Below are positions 16,327 through 26,111 of a stretch of DNA of 64,000 nt, piece by piece. The position numbers and the translations under genes were made by a program. The number at the start of each line of letters is the position of its first letter. The stretch's first letter is position 1. The DNA comes from Martinezella lusitana. Its GTDB lineage: Bacteria > Pseudomonadota > Alphaproteobacteria > Rhizobiales > Rhizobiaceae. Below the pieces are notes generated by a model, which was not told the DNA's origin, searched no databases, and saw nothing but the letters and a program-made list of their open reading frames with translations. Location: assembly GCF_010668395.1 (NCBI RefSeq), contig NZ_WUEY01000007.1, positions 124,001 through 188,000 of the forward strand, written 5' to 3'.

Positions 16327-17424
16327 ATGACAACGGCGCTCGGGGAAAAAATCAAAGCCATCATCCGTACAAACGGACCATTGAGCATAACGGACTATTT
16401 TTCGCTGTGTCTCGCCGATCCGGTGCATGGCTATTACAAGACGCGTGAGCCCTTCGGCCAGTCCGGAGATTTCGTCACCGCACCGGAAATCAGCCAGCTT
16501 TTCGGCGAGATGATCGGCGTTTTCTTGGTGCATGCCTGGCAGCGGCATGGAACGCCGGCCGATGTGCGCCTCGTCGAGATCGGCCCCGGCCGCGGCACGA
16601 TGATGTCGGACATGCTGCGCGTCATCGGCAAGCTGGCGCCGCCGCTCTATGATGCCGTGACGGTGCATCTCGTCGAAACGAGCGAACGGCTGCAGGGCTT
16701 CCAGCGTCAGACCCTCGAAGCATATGGCGCAAAGGTCTCCTGGCATACGGATTTTGCCGAAGTGCCTGCCGGCTTTACCCTGCTTGCCGCCAACGAGCTC
16801 TTCGATGCCATTCCCATCCGCCAGTTCGTTCGCACCACCAATGGGTTCCGCGAGCGCGCGGTCGGCCTCGACGTCAATGACGAGCTGACCTTCACGACGG
16901 GCGTCGCCAGCCTCGACCCGGCGCTTCTCCCCGAGGGCGGGCTACCGCCGATCGGCACGATTTTCGAGATCGCCCCTGCCCGCCAGGCCGTCATGACGAC
17001 GATCTGCGACAGGCTGGCAGCCCACGGCGGCACGGCGCTTGCCATCGACTACGGTCACATGGCGACAAGCTTCGGCGACACGCTGCAAGCCGTGCGCATG
17101 CACGAATACGACCCGCCGCTGGAGCATCCCGGCGAGGCCGACCTCACGAGCCACGTCGATTTCCAGCATCTGGCCCAAACCGCGCTTGCCTCCGGCATGC
17201 ATATCAACGGCTGCTGTCACCAGGGCGATTTCCTTGTCGGGCTCGGCCTGCTGGAGCGCGCGGCGGCCCTCGGCCGGGATCAGGATGCGGCGGCTCAAGA
17301 AAGTATTCGCGTTGCCGTGGAAAGGCTTGCAGGCGCCGGTGAAGGCAAGATGGGAGAGCTCTTCAAGGTGTTGGCAATCTCGAGCCCGGCGATCGACCTC
17401 CTGCCCTTTCGCCCTGTCGGCTGA
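16327..17424 (+). CDS. MidA/NDUFAF7-type SAM-dependent methyltransferase
   Basis: A 365-residue class I methyltransferase of the DUF185/MidA family. The N-terminus has SITDYFSLCLADPVHGYYKT and FGQSGDFVTAPEISQLFGE, unique to the family. The SAM-binding motif is VEIGPGRGTMMSDMLR, and AANELFDAIPIRQFV follows. The mitochondrial relative NDUFAF7 methylates an arginine of the complex I subunit NDUFS2; a matching role on NuoD is likely in this bacterium but not shown. It starts 77 bases after lgt and is probably cotranscribed with it. Confidence 0.9.
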   Translation: MTTALGEKIKAIIRTNGPLSITDYFSLCLADPVHGYYKTREPFGQSGDFVTAPEISQLFGEMIGVFLVHAWQRHGTPADVRLVEIGPGRGTMMSDMLRVIGKLAPPLYDAVTVHLVETSERLQGFQRQTLEAYGAKVSWHTDFAEVPAGFTLLAANELFDAIPIRQFVRTTNGFRERAVGLDVNDELTFTTGVASLDPALLPEGGLPPIGTIFEIAPARQAVMTTICDRLAAHGGTALAIDYGHMATSFGDTLQAVRMHEYDPPLEHPGEADLTSHVDFQHLAQTALASGMHINGCCHQGDFLVGLGLLERAAALGRDQDAAAQESIRVAVERLAGAGEGKMGELFKVLAISSPAIDLLPFRPVG

Positions 17425-17558
17425 AGACTGACCGCCGATCCTGCGGATTGACAGTGCGCGTCGGGCTGGGCCAACATCCCGGCTCGATCGAACTGCTTCG
17501 CCGCTGCTGCGTTATTCATCGCACGACAGGCCAACCAAGATATCAAGGGATACTTTCG

Positions 17559-18341
17559 TTGCCGACACCACTTGCAAGCACGCTGCTGAGCGCCGCCGAG
17601 GCTGCCGGCATTCGCCACGGTTACTTCACCCGCGCCGGCGGCGTTTCGGAAGGTCTCTATCGCGGCTTGAACGTCGGCCTCGGCTCGAATGACGATCGCG
17701 AGCATGTGCAGGAAAACCGCCGCCGCGTTGCCGGCTGGTTCGGCTTGCCCGTGGAACAGCTTGCGACCGTGCACCAGATCCATTCGCCCGATGTCGTGAC
17801 CATCGGCGCGCAGTATGACGGCAGCCGGCCACAGGCCGATGCAATGGTAACCGCGACGCCGGGCCTCGCCCTTGGCGTGCTCGCCGCCGATTGCGGCCCC
17901 ATCCTCTTCGCCGATCCGGAGAATCGGGTCATCGGTGCCGCCCATGCCGGCTGGAAGGGCGCCCTGACCGGCGTGCTGGAAAACACGATCGATGCGATGG
18001 TGGCGCTTGGCGCAAGACGTGAGGCCATCATCGCCTGCCTCGGCCCCTCGATCAGCCAGGCAAGCTATGAGGTCGGCCCCGAATTCGTCGAGCGCTTTCT
18101 CGCCCACGATCCCGGCTACGCCGCGTATTTCGCCCCGTCCGAGCGGACCGGCCACGCCATGTTCGATCTGCCGGCCCTGACTGTCGACCGCCTCCGCAAG
18201 GCAGGCGTCGCGGCCGAGAGCCTGAACCTCTGCACCTATCCGGACCCGGAGCGTTTCTTCTCCTACCGCCGCACGACGCATGCGAAGGAGCCGGACTACG
18301 GACGGCAGATTTCCGCCATCGCCATCGGGGAGGCAGCTTGA
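17559..18341 (+). CDS. pgeF: Peptidoglycan editing factor PgeF
   Basis: A 260-residue protein of the Cu-oxidase_4/YfiH family. The metal/active-site residues are all visible: HQIHSPDV, AADCGPIL with Cys, and AHAGWKGAL with His. FTRAGGVSEGLYRGLNVG opens the family domain, and CTYPDPERFFSYRR closes it. PgeF proteins remove mis-incorporated amino acids from peptidoglycan precursors. Relatives were once called laccases or polyphenol oxidases. I prefer the TTG at 17559 (behind AAGGGA) since it gives the usual length; the frame is open from 17448. The stop is one base before the next ATG. Confidence 0.9.
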   Translation: MPTPLASTLLSAAEAAGIRHGYFTRAGGVSEGLYRGLNVGLGSNDDREHVQENRRRVAGWFGLPVEQLATVHQIHSPDVVTIGAQYDGSRPQADAMVTATPGLALGVLAADCGPILFADPENRVIGAAHAGWKGALTGVLENTIDAMVALGARREAIIACLGPSISQASYEVGPEFVERFLAHDPGYAAYFAPSERTGHAMFDLPALTVDRLRKAGVAAESLNLCTYPDPERFFSYRRTTHAKEPDYGRQISAIAIGEAA

Positions 18342-18342
18342 T

Positions 18343-19494
18343 ATGGCCCTGCATTTCGAACGCAGCGAATTCGATGCGCGGCTGGCCCGGCTGCTGGCGA
18401 GAATGCAGGAGGAAAAGCTCGATGCCATGCTGCTCTTCGCGCAGGAGAGCATGTATTGGCTGACCGGCTACGATACGTTCGGCTATTGCTTTTTCCAGAC
18501 GCTGGTCGTCAAGGCCGACGGGTCTCTGACGCTTCTGACGCGCTCGGCCGACCTTCGCCAGGCGCAGCTAACATCGGTCGTGACGGATATCCGTATCTGG
18601 GTCGATCGCGTCAACGCCGACCCGACTCTCGATCTCAAGGACCTTCTGTCCGATCTCGACCTTCTCGGCGCCCGCATCGGCGTCGAATACGACACCCATG
18701 GCATGACCGGCCGCATCGCCCGCCTGCTGGACCACCAACTTGCGAGTTTCGGCCAGATCGTCGATGCGTCCTACCTTGTCAGCCGCCTGCGCCTGACCAA
18801 GAGCCCCGCCGAAATCTCCCATGTCGAACGCGCCGCCGCCTTGGCCGACGACGCCCTGGACGCCGCGCTGTCCCTGGTCAAACCCGGCGCCGATGAGGCC
18901 GATATCCTCGCCGCCATGCAAGGCGCCGTCTTTTCCGGCGGCGGCGACTATCCCGCCAACGAATTCATCATCGGCTCGGGTGCGGAAGCGCTTCTCTGCC
19001 GCTACAAGTCCGGCCGCCGCCAGCTCGATGCCGACGATCAATTGACGCTCGAATGGGCAGGCGTCGACGCTCGCTATCATGCCGCCATGATGCGTACGGT
19101 CGTCGTCGGAAATCCGAGCCATCGTCATCGCGAGCTCTACAGCGCCTGCCTGGAAACCCTGCAGGCGATCGAAACGATCCTGATGCCGGGGCACACCTTT
19201 GGCGACATCTTCGACATGCATGCCAGGATCATGGACGAGCGCGGCCTTGCCCGGCACCGCCTGAACGCCTGCGGCTACTCGCTCGGCGCCCGCTTCTCGC
19301 CCTCCTGGATGGAGCACGAGATGTTTCATATGGGCAATCCGCAGGAGATTCAGGAGAACATGTCGCTCTTCGTGCACATGATCATCATGGATTCCGACAG
19401 CGGCACCGCCATGACCCTCGGCCAGACCTATCTGACGACATCACAGGCTCCGAAAGCCCTCTCCCGCCACCCTCTCGAATTTCTTAACCGTTAG
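18343..19494 (+). CDS. M24-fold (pita-bread) protein lacking metal ligands
   Basis: A 383-residue cytosolic protein with a creatinase N-domain (about 10-150) and a pita-bread C-domain (about 155-375). It aligns with Xaa-Pro aminopeptidases, but all five usual metal ligands differ: Asp to Glu237, Asp to Ala248, His to Tyr312, Glu to His345 and Glu to Gly360. Thus it is not expected to be a dinuclear metallopeptidase. Creatinase is a metal-free member of this fold; DoeA-type ectoine hydrolase is another creatinase-like relative. The gene starts one base after pgeF, behind GGGGAGG, suggesting coupled translation. Substrate unknown; hydrolysis of a C-N bond in a small molecule is the best guess. 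Confidence 0.85.
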   Translation: MALHFERSEFDARLARLLARMQEEKLDAMLLFAQESMYWLTGYDTFGYCFFQTLVVKADGSLTLLTRSADLRQAQLTSVVTDIRIWVDRVNADPTLDLKDLLSDLDLLGARIGVEYDTHGMTGRIARLLDHQLASFGQIVDASYLVSRLRLTKSPAEISHVERAAALADDALDAALSLVKPGADEADILAAMQGAVFSGGGDYPANEFIIGSGAEALLCRYKSGRRQLDADDQLTLEWAGVDARYHAAMMRTVVVGNPSHRHRELYSACLETLQAIETILMPGHTFGDIFDMHARIMDERGLARHRLNACGYSLGARFSPSWMEHEMFHMGNPQEIQENMSLFVHMIIMDSDSGTAMTLGQTYLTTSQAPKALSRHPLEFLNR

Positions 19495-19549
19495 GGGCGT
19501 AAGATGCCGATCCTGGACGGTGAGACCGTCGGGAGAAAGGATCGCGTCA

Positions 19550-20425
19550 ATGGGAGTGGTCAGGATAACGTTGACTGTCGCCGGCTTTTGCCTCGCGCTC
19601 TCCGCCTGCAATACCACGGACGCCCTTACGCCACCGGAAGCCATCGGCGACGCCGGCTCCAGCCCCGTCACGCAAGGCGATGTAGAGCGCATGGCAGCCG
19701 CGCCCCAACGCCGCCAGGTGTATCAGGACACGCAGGACAGCTACGGCTATCAGCAGCAGACCTCCCAGCAGGCATACCAGCAGCAAGGCTACGGCGGGAC
19801 CGGCACGCTCGATGAACAGGCATCCGCGCTGAGATCGAACGGCACCAATCCCTACGCCTCCCGCCCGCTCGACAATTCCCGCACCGCGTCCATCGCTCCG
19901 GCCAACGATCAGGTTTCCGAGGCCGACGAGCAGAGCGAGGCCGATCGCCGTCTGTCGGACGATCCGCAACCACAGCAGCAGCAACAGCAACAACAGGCGG
20001 ATGACGACCAGCAGCCCGAACAGCAGCAGGCCTCGCTGCCGCCCGCGGCGTCAGCCGGCGGCAACAGCATCCGCTTCCTGCCGATCATCGGCGCTCCCGT
20101 CGAAGCCGTCACGCCGCTGTCGCGCCAGCTCGGCTCGGATGCCCGCTCGCTTGGCCTGACGATCAAAAGCTCGAGCGATTCCAGCGCCGCCTATATCCTC
20201 AAGGGCTATCTTTCCGCCTTCCAGGACGGCCCGCAGATTTCCGTGACCTATGTCTGGGACGTGCTTGACGGCAACGGCAACCGCGTCCATCGGATACAAG
20301 GCTCCGAAAGCTCGCCGCTGAAACGCGGCGACCCGTGGTCGGCCGTTCCTCCGGCCGTCATGCAGAAAATCGCCACCAAAACCATGTCGGAATTCAATTC
20401 CTGGCGCGAATCCAACGGTGGATAG
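19550..20425 (+). CDS. Glutamine-rich lipoprotein of unknown function
   Basis: A 291-residue protein with a lipoprotein signal peptide (TLTVAGFCLALSAC; lipobox LSAC, Cys20). A low-complexity middle follows, rich in Gln, Tyr, Asp and Ser (around 55-165), including an eight-glutamine run. A folded C-terminal domain of about 110 residues ends it, with SIRFLPIIGAPVEAVTPLSR and AYILKGYLSAFQDG. The long disordered tether suggests it is anchored to a membrane by lipid and reaches into the periplasm. I do not recognise the C-terminal domain. The ATG at 19550 follows GGGAGAAAGGA; upstream in-frame codons are less plausible. It lies between the M24-fold gene and prs. Confidence 0.82.
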   Translation: MGVVRITLTVAGFCLALSACNTTDALTPPEAIGDAGSSPVTQGDVERMAAAPQRRQVYQDTQDSYGYQQQTSQQAYQQQGYGGTGTLDEQASALRSNGTNPYASRPLDNSRTASIAPANDQVSEADEQSEADRRLSDDPQPQQQQQQQQADDDQQPEQQQASLPPAASAGGNSIRFLPIIGAPVEAVTPLSRQLGSDARSLGLTIKSSSDSSAAYILKGYLSAFQDGPQISVTYVWDVLDGNGNRVHRIQGSESSPLKRGDPWSAVPPAVMQKIATKTMSEFNSWRESNGG

Positions 20426-20530
20426 CCACAAGCTTTTCAGAAATATGAAAGCGAACACGCCTCTACCCCTTGCATTCGAGAGCGAGGCGGTTAAAAGCGC
20501 GGCTATCAGGTTGGTAACAGGCGGGCCAAA

Positions 20531-21462
<932 letters not shown>

Positions 21463-21463
<1 letters not shown>

Positions 21464-21540
21464 AGCAATCCCAGGAAAACTTCGCGGCGGTTTTCTATCC
21501 GGAATAGCGTAAGAACAAAGAGATCGAACAGCGTTTCAGA
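21463..21540. repeat. RIME-like rhizobial intergenic repeat
   Basis: The sequence from the prs stop to about 21540 contains GAGCAATCCCAGGAAAAC, then GCGGCGGTTTTCTATCCGG, then GAATAGCGTAAGAACAAAG. From memory it closely resembles a repeat family scattered between genes of Rhizobium, Sinorhizobium and Agrobacterium (RIME elements). The two arms AGGAAAAC and GTTTTCT form a degenerate palindrome. It could serve as the 3' end structure of both convergent genes. Family assignment is from recall, without alignment. Confidence 0.6.
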
Positions 21541-22771
21541 ACGCCTTCGCTCCAGAGGGATGCGTCTGCTTCCATGCCAGCAAGCCGATCCCGATCAGCC
21601 CGGAGATGAAGACGGCCGCGCCCGATCCCATGATCGAAGGCCCGATGCCGAACCATGCAAACAGGCTCGGCGACATCAGGTAGGCAAGAAGCAGGCCAGT
21701 AAAGATCGCGCACATCAGCAGACGATAGACCTGCGCCAGACGATGCGGCTCGCTACGCGTCTGCATCAGATGCAGCATGGCGAGATTCTCGAAAGGACCG
21801 TTGATGGCCGCAAAGCACGCCACGGTCATCAGCCATATCCGGTCATGCATCAGCGGCAGCAGGAAAACCCCCGATCCGAAAATGAGTTTTGCCGCGATGA
21901 TCCAGACCACCGGCCGGCGCGGCTTGACGCTGCTGAGAATGAGATTGGTCGTCAGGTTGCCGACGCCGTAAGCAGTCATCATCAGGCTGTAGTCGGTCAG
22001 CGGATCGGCGCTGGTCTCGCGCAGATGCAGGATCATTCCGAGCAGAATTCCCATCGCCCAGGCGATATTTCCCATCAAATTGGTAAACATGCCATAGAGG
22101 ATCGCCGCATGCCCCCGCGCCGCGCGCCACCCACCGAGGACGCCGTCCACGACAGCCGCCATTCCGGAAAAATCGCGACGTCTCGGCGCAGAGGGGAGCT
22201 TTGCCACCGCCAGCCAGACGGCAAGCGCCGACAGCAGAAAAGTCGCTGCCGTGACGGTGAAGAACTGCGATTTCGGCAAGAGCCCGTTCACGAGTGCGAT
22301 CAGGCTCGGCCCCAGGATGCGCGCCATGCGGCGGGTGGCATCGAACAGGCCGTTGGTCGCGTGCCGGACCTCCGGATCGACGGCGATCGTCGGGAGCGTC
22401 GCCTGCAGCGAGGGATCGAACGTCGATGTCAGCAATGCGATGCATCCCGCAAGCACCATCAGCAACGGCAAGCTCATCAGATGCAGAAGCCCGGCAAGCG
22501 AGAGTGTCAGCAACAGAGCCGCGCGCAGCAGATCGGCCATGATCATCGTTACGCTGTGGCGCCAGCGATCCGTAACAATGCCGCCGAAGAGGCTACCGAA
22601 CAGCAGCGCTCCGGATTGCAAGGCGGAGACATACCCCGCATCGTTGCCGATGAAATCGGCCGCGATCCAGACGACTGCGACCATGTAGAATTCGGAGCCC
22701 GTCGCGGCCAGCACCTGGCCGGCCCATAGGAGAGAGATCGAGCGCTGGCCCAGCGGCTTCAGGACAAACAT
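21536..22771 (-). CDS. MFS transporter
   Basis: A 411-residue inner-membrane protein with about twelve transmembrane helices. Family signs include GSLFGGIVTDRWRHSVTMIM (the cytoplasmic loop 2-3 motif, GxxxDRxxR/K-like), and a second-half loop around LSSVKPRRPVVWIIA. It resembles the MFS_3 enterobactin-exporter/macrolide-efflux type, but the substrate cannot be deduced. The gene begins only 25 bases after the upstream periplasmic-protein gene on the same strand, so the three genes probably form one operon. A poor ribosome binding site precedes the ATG. Confidence 0.85.
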   Translation of the reverse strand: MFVLKPLGQRSISLLWAGQVLAATGSEFYMVAVVWIAADFIGNDAGYVSALQSGALLFGSLFGGIVTDRWRHSVTMIMADLLRAALLLTLSLAGLLHLMSLPLLMVLAGCIALLTSTFDPSLQATLPTIAVDPEVRHATNGLFDATRRMARILGPSLIALVNGLLPKSQFFTVTAATFLLSALAVWLAVAKLPSAPRRRDFSGMAAVVDGVLGGWRAARGHAAILYGMFTNLMGNIAWAMGILLGMILHLRETSADPLTDYSLMMTAYGVGNLTTNLILSSVKPRRPVVWIIAAKLIFGSGVFLLPLMHDRIWLMTVACFAAINGPFENLAMLHLMQTRSEPHRLAQVYRLLMCAIFTGLLLAYLMSPSLFAWFGIGPSIMGSGAAVFISGLIGIGLLAWKQTHPSGAKAF

Positions 22772-22796
22772 GGTCGCATTCTGGTTTCGGAGTGAC

Positions 22797-24257
22797 TTAC
22801 TTCATGACCTGGCCGTTGACCGACACATGACCGTCGTCGGAAAGATCGATATCCCAGCGCGAGCGCCCATCGGCATCCGTCTTGGCGAATCCCTTGGCCA
22901 TCATCAGGCCGAAAGAGAGTTGGGAGAGATCGGTCTTCGTCTTGGCAGCCTCCTGGATGGCCGCGATCGTCTTGTCGAGATCGCGGGCAAAAACCGTCAT
23001 CTTCATGGAGACGCGATCCTTCTCGTTCAGCCAGCCGCGCATGCTGCCGGAAGCTTCGATATCGTAGAGATCCGAGGTGGCGCTGATTTTCGGGAAGTTG
23101 ATGGTCACCGTACCGTCGGGGAACATGGCCTGCTGCAGCTTGGTGTCGATGGCGGTGTTGCTGTCCGGATTCTTGAAGTCGGTCTCCTTCAGGACATCCA
23201 TCATGGCGGAGAAGTTCAGGTTCGGCACCTGCACCTGGACATCGGCCGCGTCGGGAATGAAGGCGATATAGTCGTCAGGCACCAGGCCAGTGGCCAGAGT
23301 GAGCTTTTCGGCATTCAAACCGAAATCGGCATTCATGGCATTGGCCGGACCCGCGACCTTGAAGAAGTAGCCCATCTTCTGCAGCCCGCCATTGCCGAAC
23401 GGCGTCGTCACCGCCACGTCCTTTATGGCGACGGACTCGTCGAAAGAGCCGACGATCGGCATGGCATCCATCAGCAGCGCCTTGAGCGCCTGGCTGTCCG
23501 CATCCGAAAGGGTCTTCTCATCCTTGTGCTCGGAGACGAACTGCAGGAAGGAATTCACTGCCTTCAAGGGCAGCTTCGTCGCGCCCATATTGAAATCGAT
23601 CGCACCGACCTTGATTTCGCCGAGCGTCGCGTCGTCGGACGAGATCTTGTCGTAAAGCGACTGCAGGCTGCCGTTCATCTTGATGTCGAGCCTGCCCGGC
23701 TCGCCGCTGTCGGCGGACGACAGCGTATAGGCGACGCTGTCGGCGGTAGCGTCGTTCTTCTGGACGCTGTTGTTTTCGTCGGTCGTCTTGGTGGCAAAGG
23801 TGATCCCCTGCCCCTTCATATCCATGGAACGCAGGTAGTGAAGCGCGGGATCGAAAACGCCCTTGACGGTCGAGGAGGCCAATGCATAGCGGAATTCGGT
23901 GGCGGGACCGTTGCCCGGCTTGGAATGCGCCGACACATCGAAGGCATTGTTGCCCTCGATATCCCAGAGGCCGCCATCCAGCGGCGTTGCCAGCATCGTC
24001 AATGGCTTGAGGCCGCTGATGTCGAAGCCGCTCGCGTTCAGCGTCTCGAGCAGCTTCTGCAGATCATAGGTCACCTCGTAGTGCCCGCTGACCGGCTTGA
24101 CCGAGATTACGCCGCTCTTAGCGATATCGTCGGGCAGGAAATAGGTCAGATTGCCGTACAGATCCTTCGCACCCTGCTCGCTGACGTCAGCCGCCTGCGC
24201 ACTGCCGATAACGCCGGCAGCGACGAAAGCCGCTGCAGCAACCGCTTTGAAACGCAT
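22797..24257 (-). CDS. Large periplasmic protein, paralog A, function unknown
   Basis: A 486-residue exported protein: the signal peptide ends AQA before ADVSEQGAKDLYGN. The mature part has no further membrane segment. It alternates strands with many Asp/Lys/Thr/Ser turns, consistent with an extended beta-rich fold. Its closest relative in view is the adjacent upstream gene: both start ADV(S/N)EQGAK and end FGL..AKGFAKTD.DGR.RWD with NGQVMK. I do not recognise a named domain; Rhizobiales proteins with the DUF2125 label look superficially similar, but this is unverified. ATG follows GGGGGTG. Likely cotranscribed with the MFS gene. Confidence 0.82.
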   Translation of the reverse strand: MRFKAVAAAAFVAAGVIGSAQAADVSEQGAKDLYGNLTYFLPDDIAKSGVISVKPVSGHYEVTYDLQKLLETLNASGFDISGLKPLTMLATPLDGGLWDIEGNNAFDVSAHSKPGNGPATEFRYALASSTVKGVFDPALHYLRSMDMKGQGITFATKTTDENNSVQKNDATADSVAYTLSSADSGEPGRLDIKMNGSLQSLYDKISSDDATLGEIKVGAIDFNMGATKLPLKAVNSFLQFVSEHKDEKTLSDADSQALKALLMDAMPIVGSFDESVAIKDVAVTTPFGNGGLQKMGYFFKVAGPANAMNADFGLNAEKLTLATGLVPDDYIAFIPDAADVQVQVPNLNFSAMMDVLKETDFKNPDSNTAIDTKLQQAMFPDGTVTINFPKISATSDLYDIEASGSMRGWLNEKDRVSMKMTVFARDLDKTIAAIQEAAKTKTDLSQLSFGLMMAKGFAKTDADGRSRWDIDLSDDGHVSVNGQVMK

Positions 24258-24367
24258 AGTTCACCCCCAGATATGATGGAAAAGAAACGTGAAAATCCGA
24301 AAGAGCCAGATCGGCCTTTCGAGTGGAACCCTATGGTCGCCCTGATACATGGGCTTGCTCCCGAAAC

Positions 24368-25810
24368 TCAAGGCTTCTTCATCACCTGTCCGTTGACCGT
24401 CACTGTCCGGTCTTCATCCATGGTGACGTCCCAGCGCAAGCGCCCGTCGGGATCGGTCTTGGCAAAACCCTTGGCAGCCAGCAGGCCAAAGGAAACATTG
24501 TTCAGGCCCGGGTTCGCCTTTGCCGCCTCCTGAATGGCAGCGACCGTCTTGTCGAAATCGCGCGCCAGAATGGTCGCCTGCAGCGAATAACCGGAATGCG
24601 GCTTGGTCGAGCCCTTCAGCTCGCCGGAAATTTCCACGTCGTAGGCTCCGGATGTCGCGCTGATCTTCGGAAACTCCAGCGTTCCGTAGCCGCTCGGAAA
24701 CATCGTCCGCTTCAACGCTTCACCCGAAACCGGCGTTGCCCGCGCGGCGATAGCATCGAGCGCGGTATCGACAAGGCCCTCGAAATTGACGTTCGGCACA
24801 CCGAGCTGCACATCGAGCGTCGTCGGCAGGAACGCCGTGTAGGCGGCCGGAATAAGGTCCGCATCGGGCGTGAACTGCTCGGCCCTCAGTTCCAGATTGA
24901 CGTTGGATGCCTTGGTCAGCCCATCCATCTTGAAACTGTAATCGATGCGCTTGATGCCGACCTTGCCCTTGTCCGTCGCCAACGAGGCGTTGTTCAGGGT
25001 CACGGTCTTGCCGAGCGATCCGAAAATCGGCAAGGCGCGATGCACAAGCTGCTCGAACTTCTCGCTGCCGCTTTGCGAAAGCTGCTTGGCCTTGACGTGC
25101 TGAACAAAGAAGCGAATGAGCTCACGCAGATCCTTCACCGGCAGGCTGGTCGCGGTCACGTTCGTATCGACGCTGTCGGCGCGGAAGGTGATGGGCGAAG
25201 CATCGGGCCGCAGGGTGAACTGTTCGTTCAAACCCTGGAGGGTGCCCTGCAATTGCAGATCGACCTTGCCCGCCTCGCTGCTGTCGGTGATCGTATGCGC
25301 AAAGGAGGCGCTGTCGATCGTTGCGTCGACCTTCCGTCCGCTCTTCGGGCCGCTGCCGGCGCTGGAGAATTTCACGCCGCTGCTCTTGATGCCCATCGAC
25401 CGCATCATTTCGATCGCAGGATCGAAAATGCCGTCGAATGAGCTGGAGGCGATCGAGTAGCCGATGTCCGAGGTCGGCGAATGCAGGGCGATATCGAGGC
25501 TGTTGTCGCCCGTCAGATGCCACTTTTCCTGCTCGACCGGCTGCGCGAAGAGAGTAAGCGGCTTGAAGCCGGTAACGGAAAACCCGCTGGAATTGATCTT
25601 GTCGAAGAATTTCGCGAGATCGTAGACGATCTCATACTGGTCGCCCGCCGGTTTGACGGTCACGAAATCGCTGCGGGCGAGATCCTGCGAAAGCGAGTGG
25701 GTCAGGATACCGCGAAGTTCCTTGGCGCCTTGCTCGTTGACGTCGGCTGCCTGCGAAGCGCCGGCGAGACCCATGGAAAAAACCGCGGCGGCGATTGCCC
25801 TGGAACGCAT
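24368..25810 (-). CDS. Large periplasmic protein, paralog B, function unknown
   Basis: A 480-residue exported protein with a signal peptide ending ASQA before ADVNEQGAKELRGI. Shared blocks with paralog A run the whole length: YDL.K near 60, FKPLTLFAQPV, SIASSSFDGIFDPAIEMMRS, LEFPKISATSGAYDVE, and ATILARDFDKTVAAIQEAAK. This indicates tandem duplication. The ATG at 25810 follows GGAAGGG; the frame extends upstream but without a signal peptide. It is first in the minus-strand gene set B-A-MFS and divergent from rplY by 300 bases. Function unknown; a periplasmic binding or lipid-related role can only be guessed. Confidence 0.82.
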   Translation of the reverse strand: MRSRAIAAAVFSMGLAGASQAADVNEQGAKELRGILTHSLSQDLARSDFVTVKPAGDQYEIVYDLAKFFDKINSSGFSVTGFKPLTLFAQPVEQEKWHLTGDNSLDIALHSPTSDIGYSIASSSFDGIFDPAIEMMRSMGIKSSGVKFSSAGSGPKSGRKVDATIDSASFAHTITDSSEAGKVDLQLQGTLQGLNEQFTLRPDASPITFRADSVDTNVTATSLPVKDLRELIRFFVQHVKAKQLSQSGSEKFEQLVHRALPIFGSLGKTVTLNNASLATDKGKVGIKRIDYSFKMDGLTKASNVNLELRAEQFTPDADLIPAAYTAFLPTTLDVQLGVPNVNFEGLVDTALDAIAARATPVSGEALKRTMFPSGYGTLEFPKISATSGAYDVEISGELKGSTKPHSGYSLQATILARDFDKTVAAIQEAAKANPGLNNVSFGLLAAKGFAKTDPDGRLRWDVTMDEDRTVTVNGQVMKKP

Positions 25811-25956
25811 GCCCGACCCTTCCTTCTCATCCCGATCGATTGGATTCGACTGTTGATGGCGCCGGGGGTATATGTCAAGTCGTTGATACAAATGGCATCG
25901 CAGGCTTGTTCGCGGCAGTTGCAATGTCACCACAAAGCTTCTCGTTCCCTGAGTGC

Positions 25957-25985
25957 TTGCACCTTGGGCCGCTTTGTATTATACG
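25957..25985 (+). promoter_or_regulatory. Sigma-70-type promoter of rplY
   Basis: TTGCAC (25957-25962), a 17-base spacer and TATACG (25980-25985). It predicts a start near 25992 and a leader of about 120 bases before rplY. Confidence 0.6.
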
Positions 25986-26111
25986 CCACGCGTCCGCGTA
26001 GACACCCTTGGAGGCAACGCGGATGAGGCAGGGCGTGCCCTCCTCCAGTTCAGCCGAGGCGGCATATGGTCGACCGGATGAACTCTCCAAATAACCTCGA
26101 AAGGAATAGCC

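Noticed and set aside
22770..24533. A very long plus-strand frame opposite the periplasmic paralogs
   Set aside because: It mirrors the codon bias of the minus-strand gene; both paralogs on the minus strand have signal peptides, ribosome binding sites and mutual similarity.
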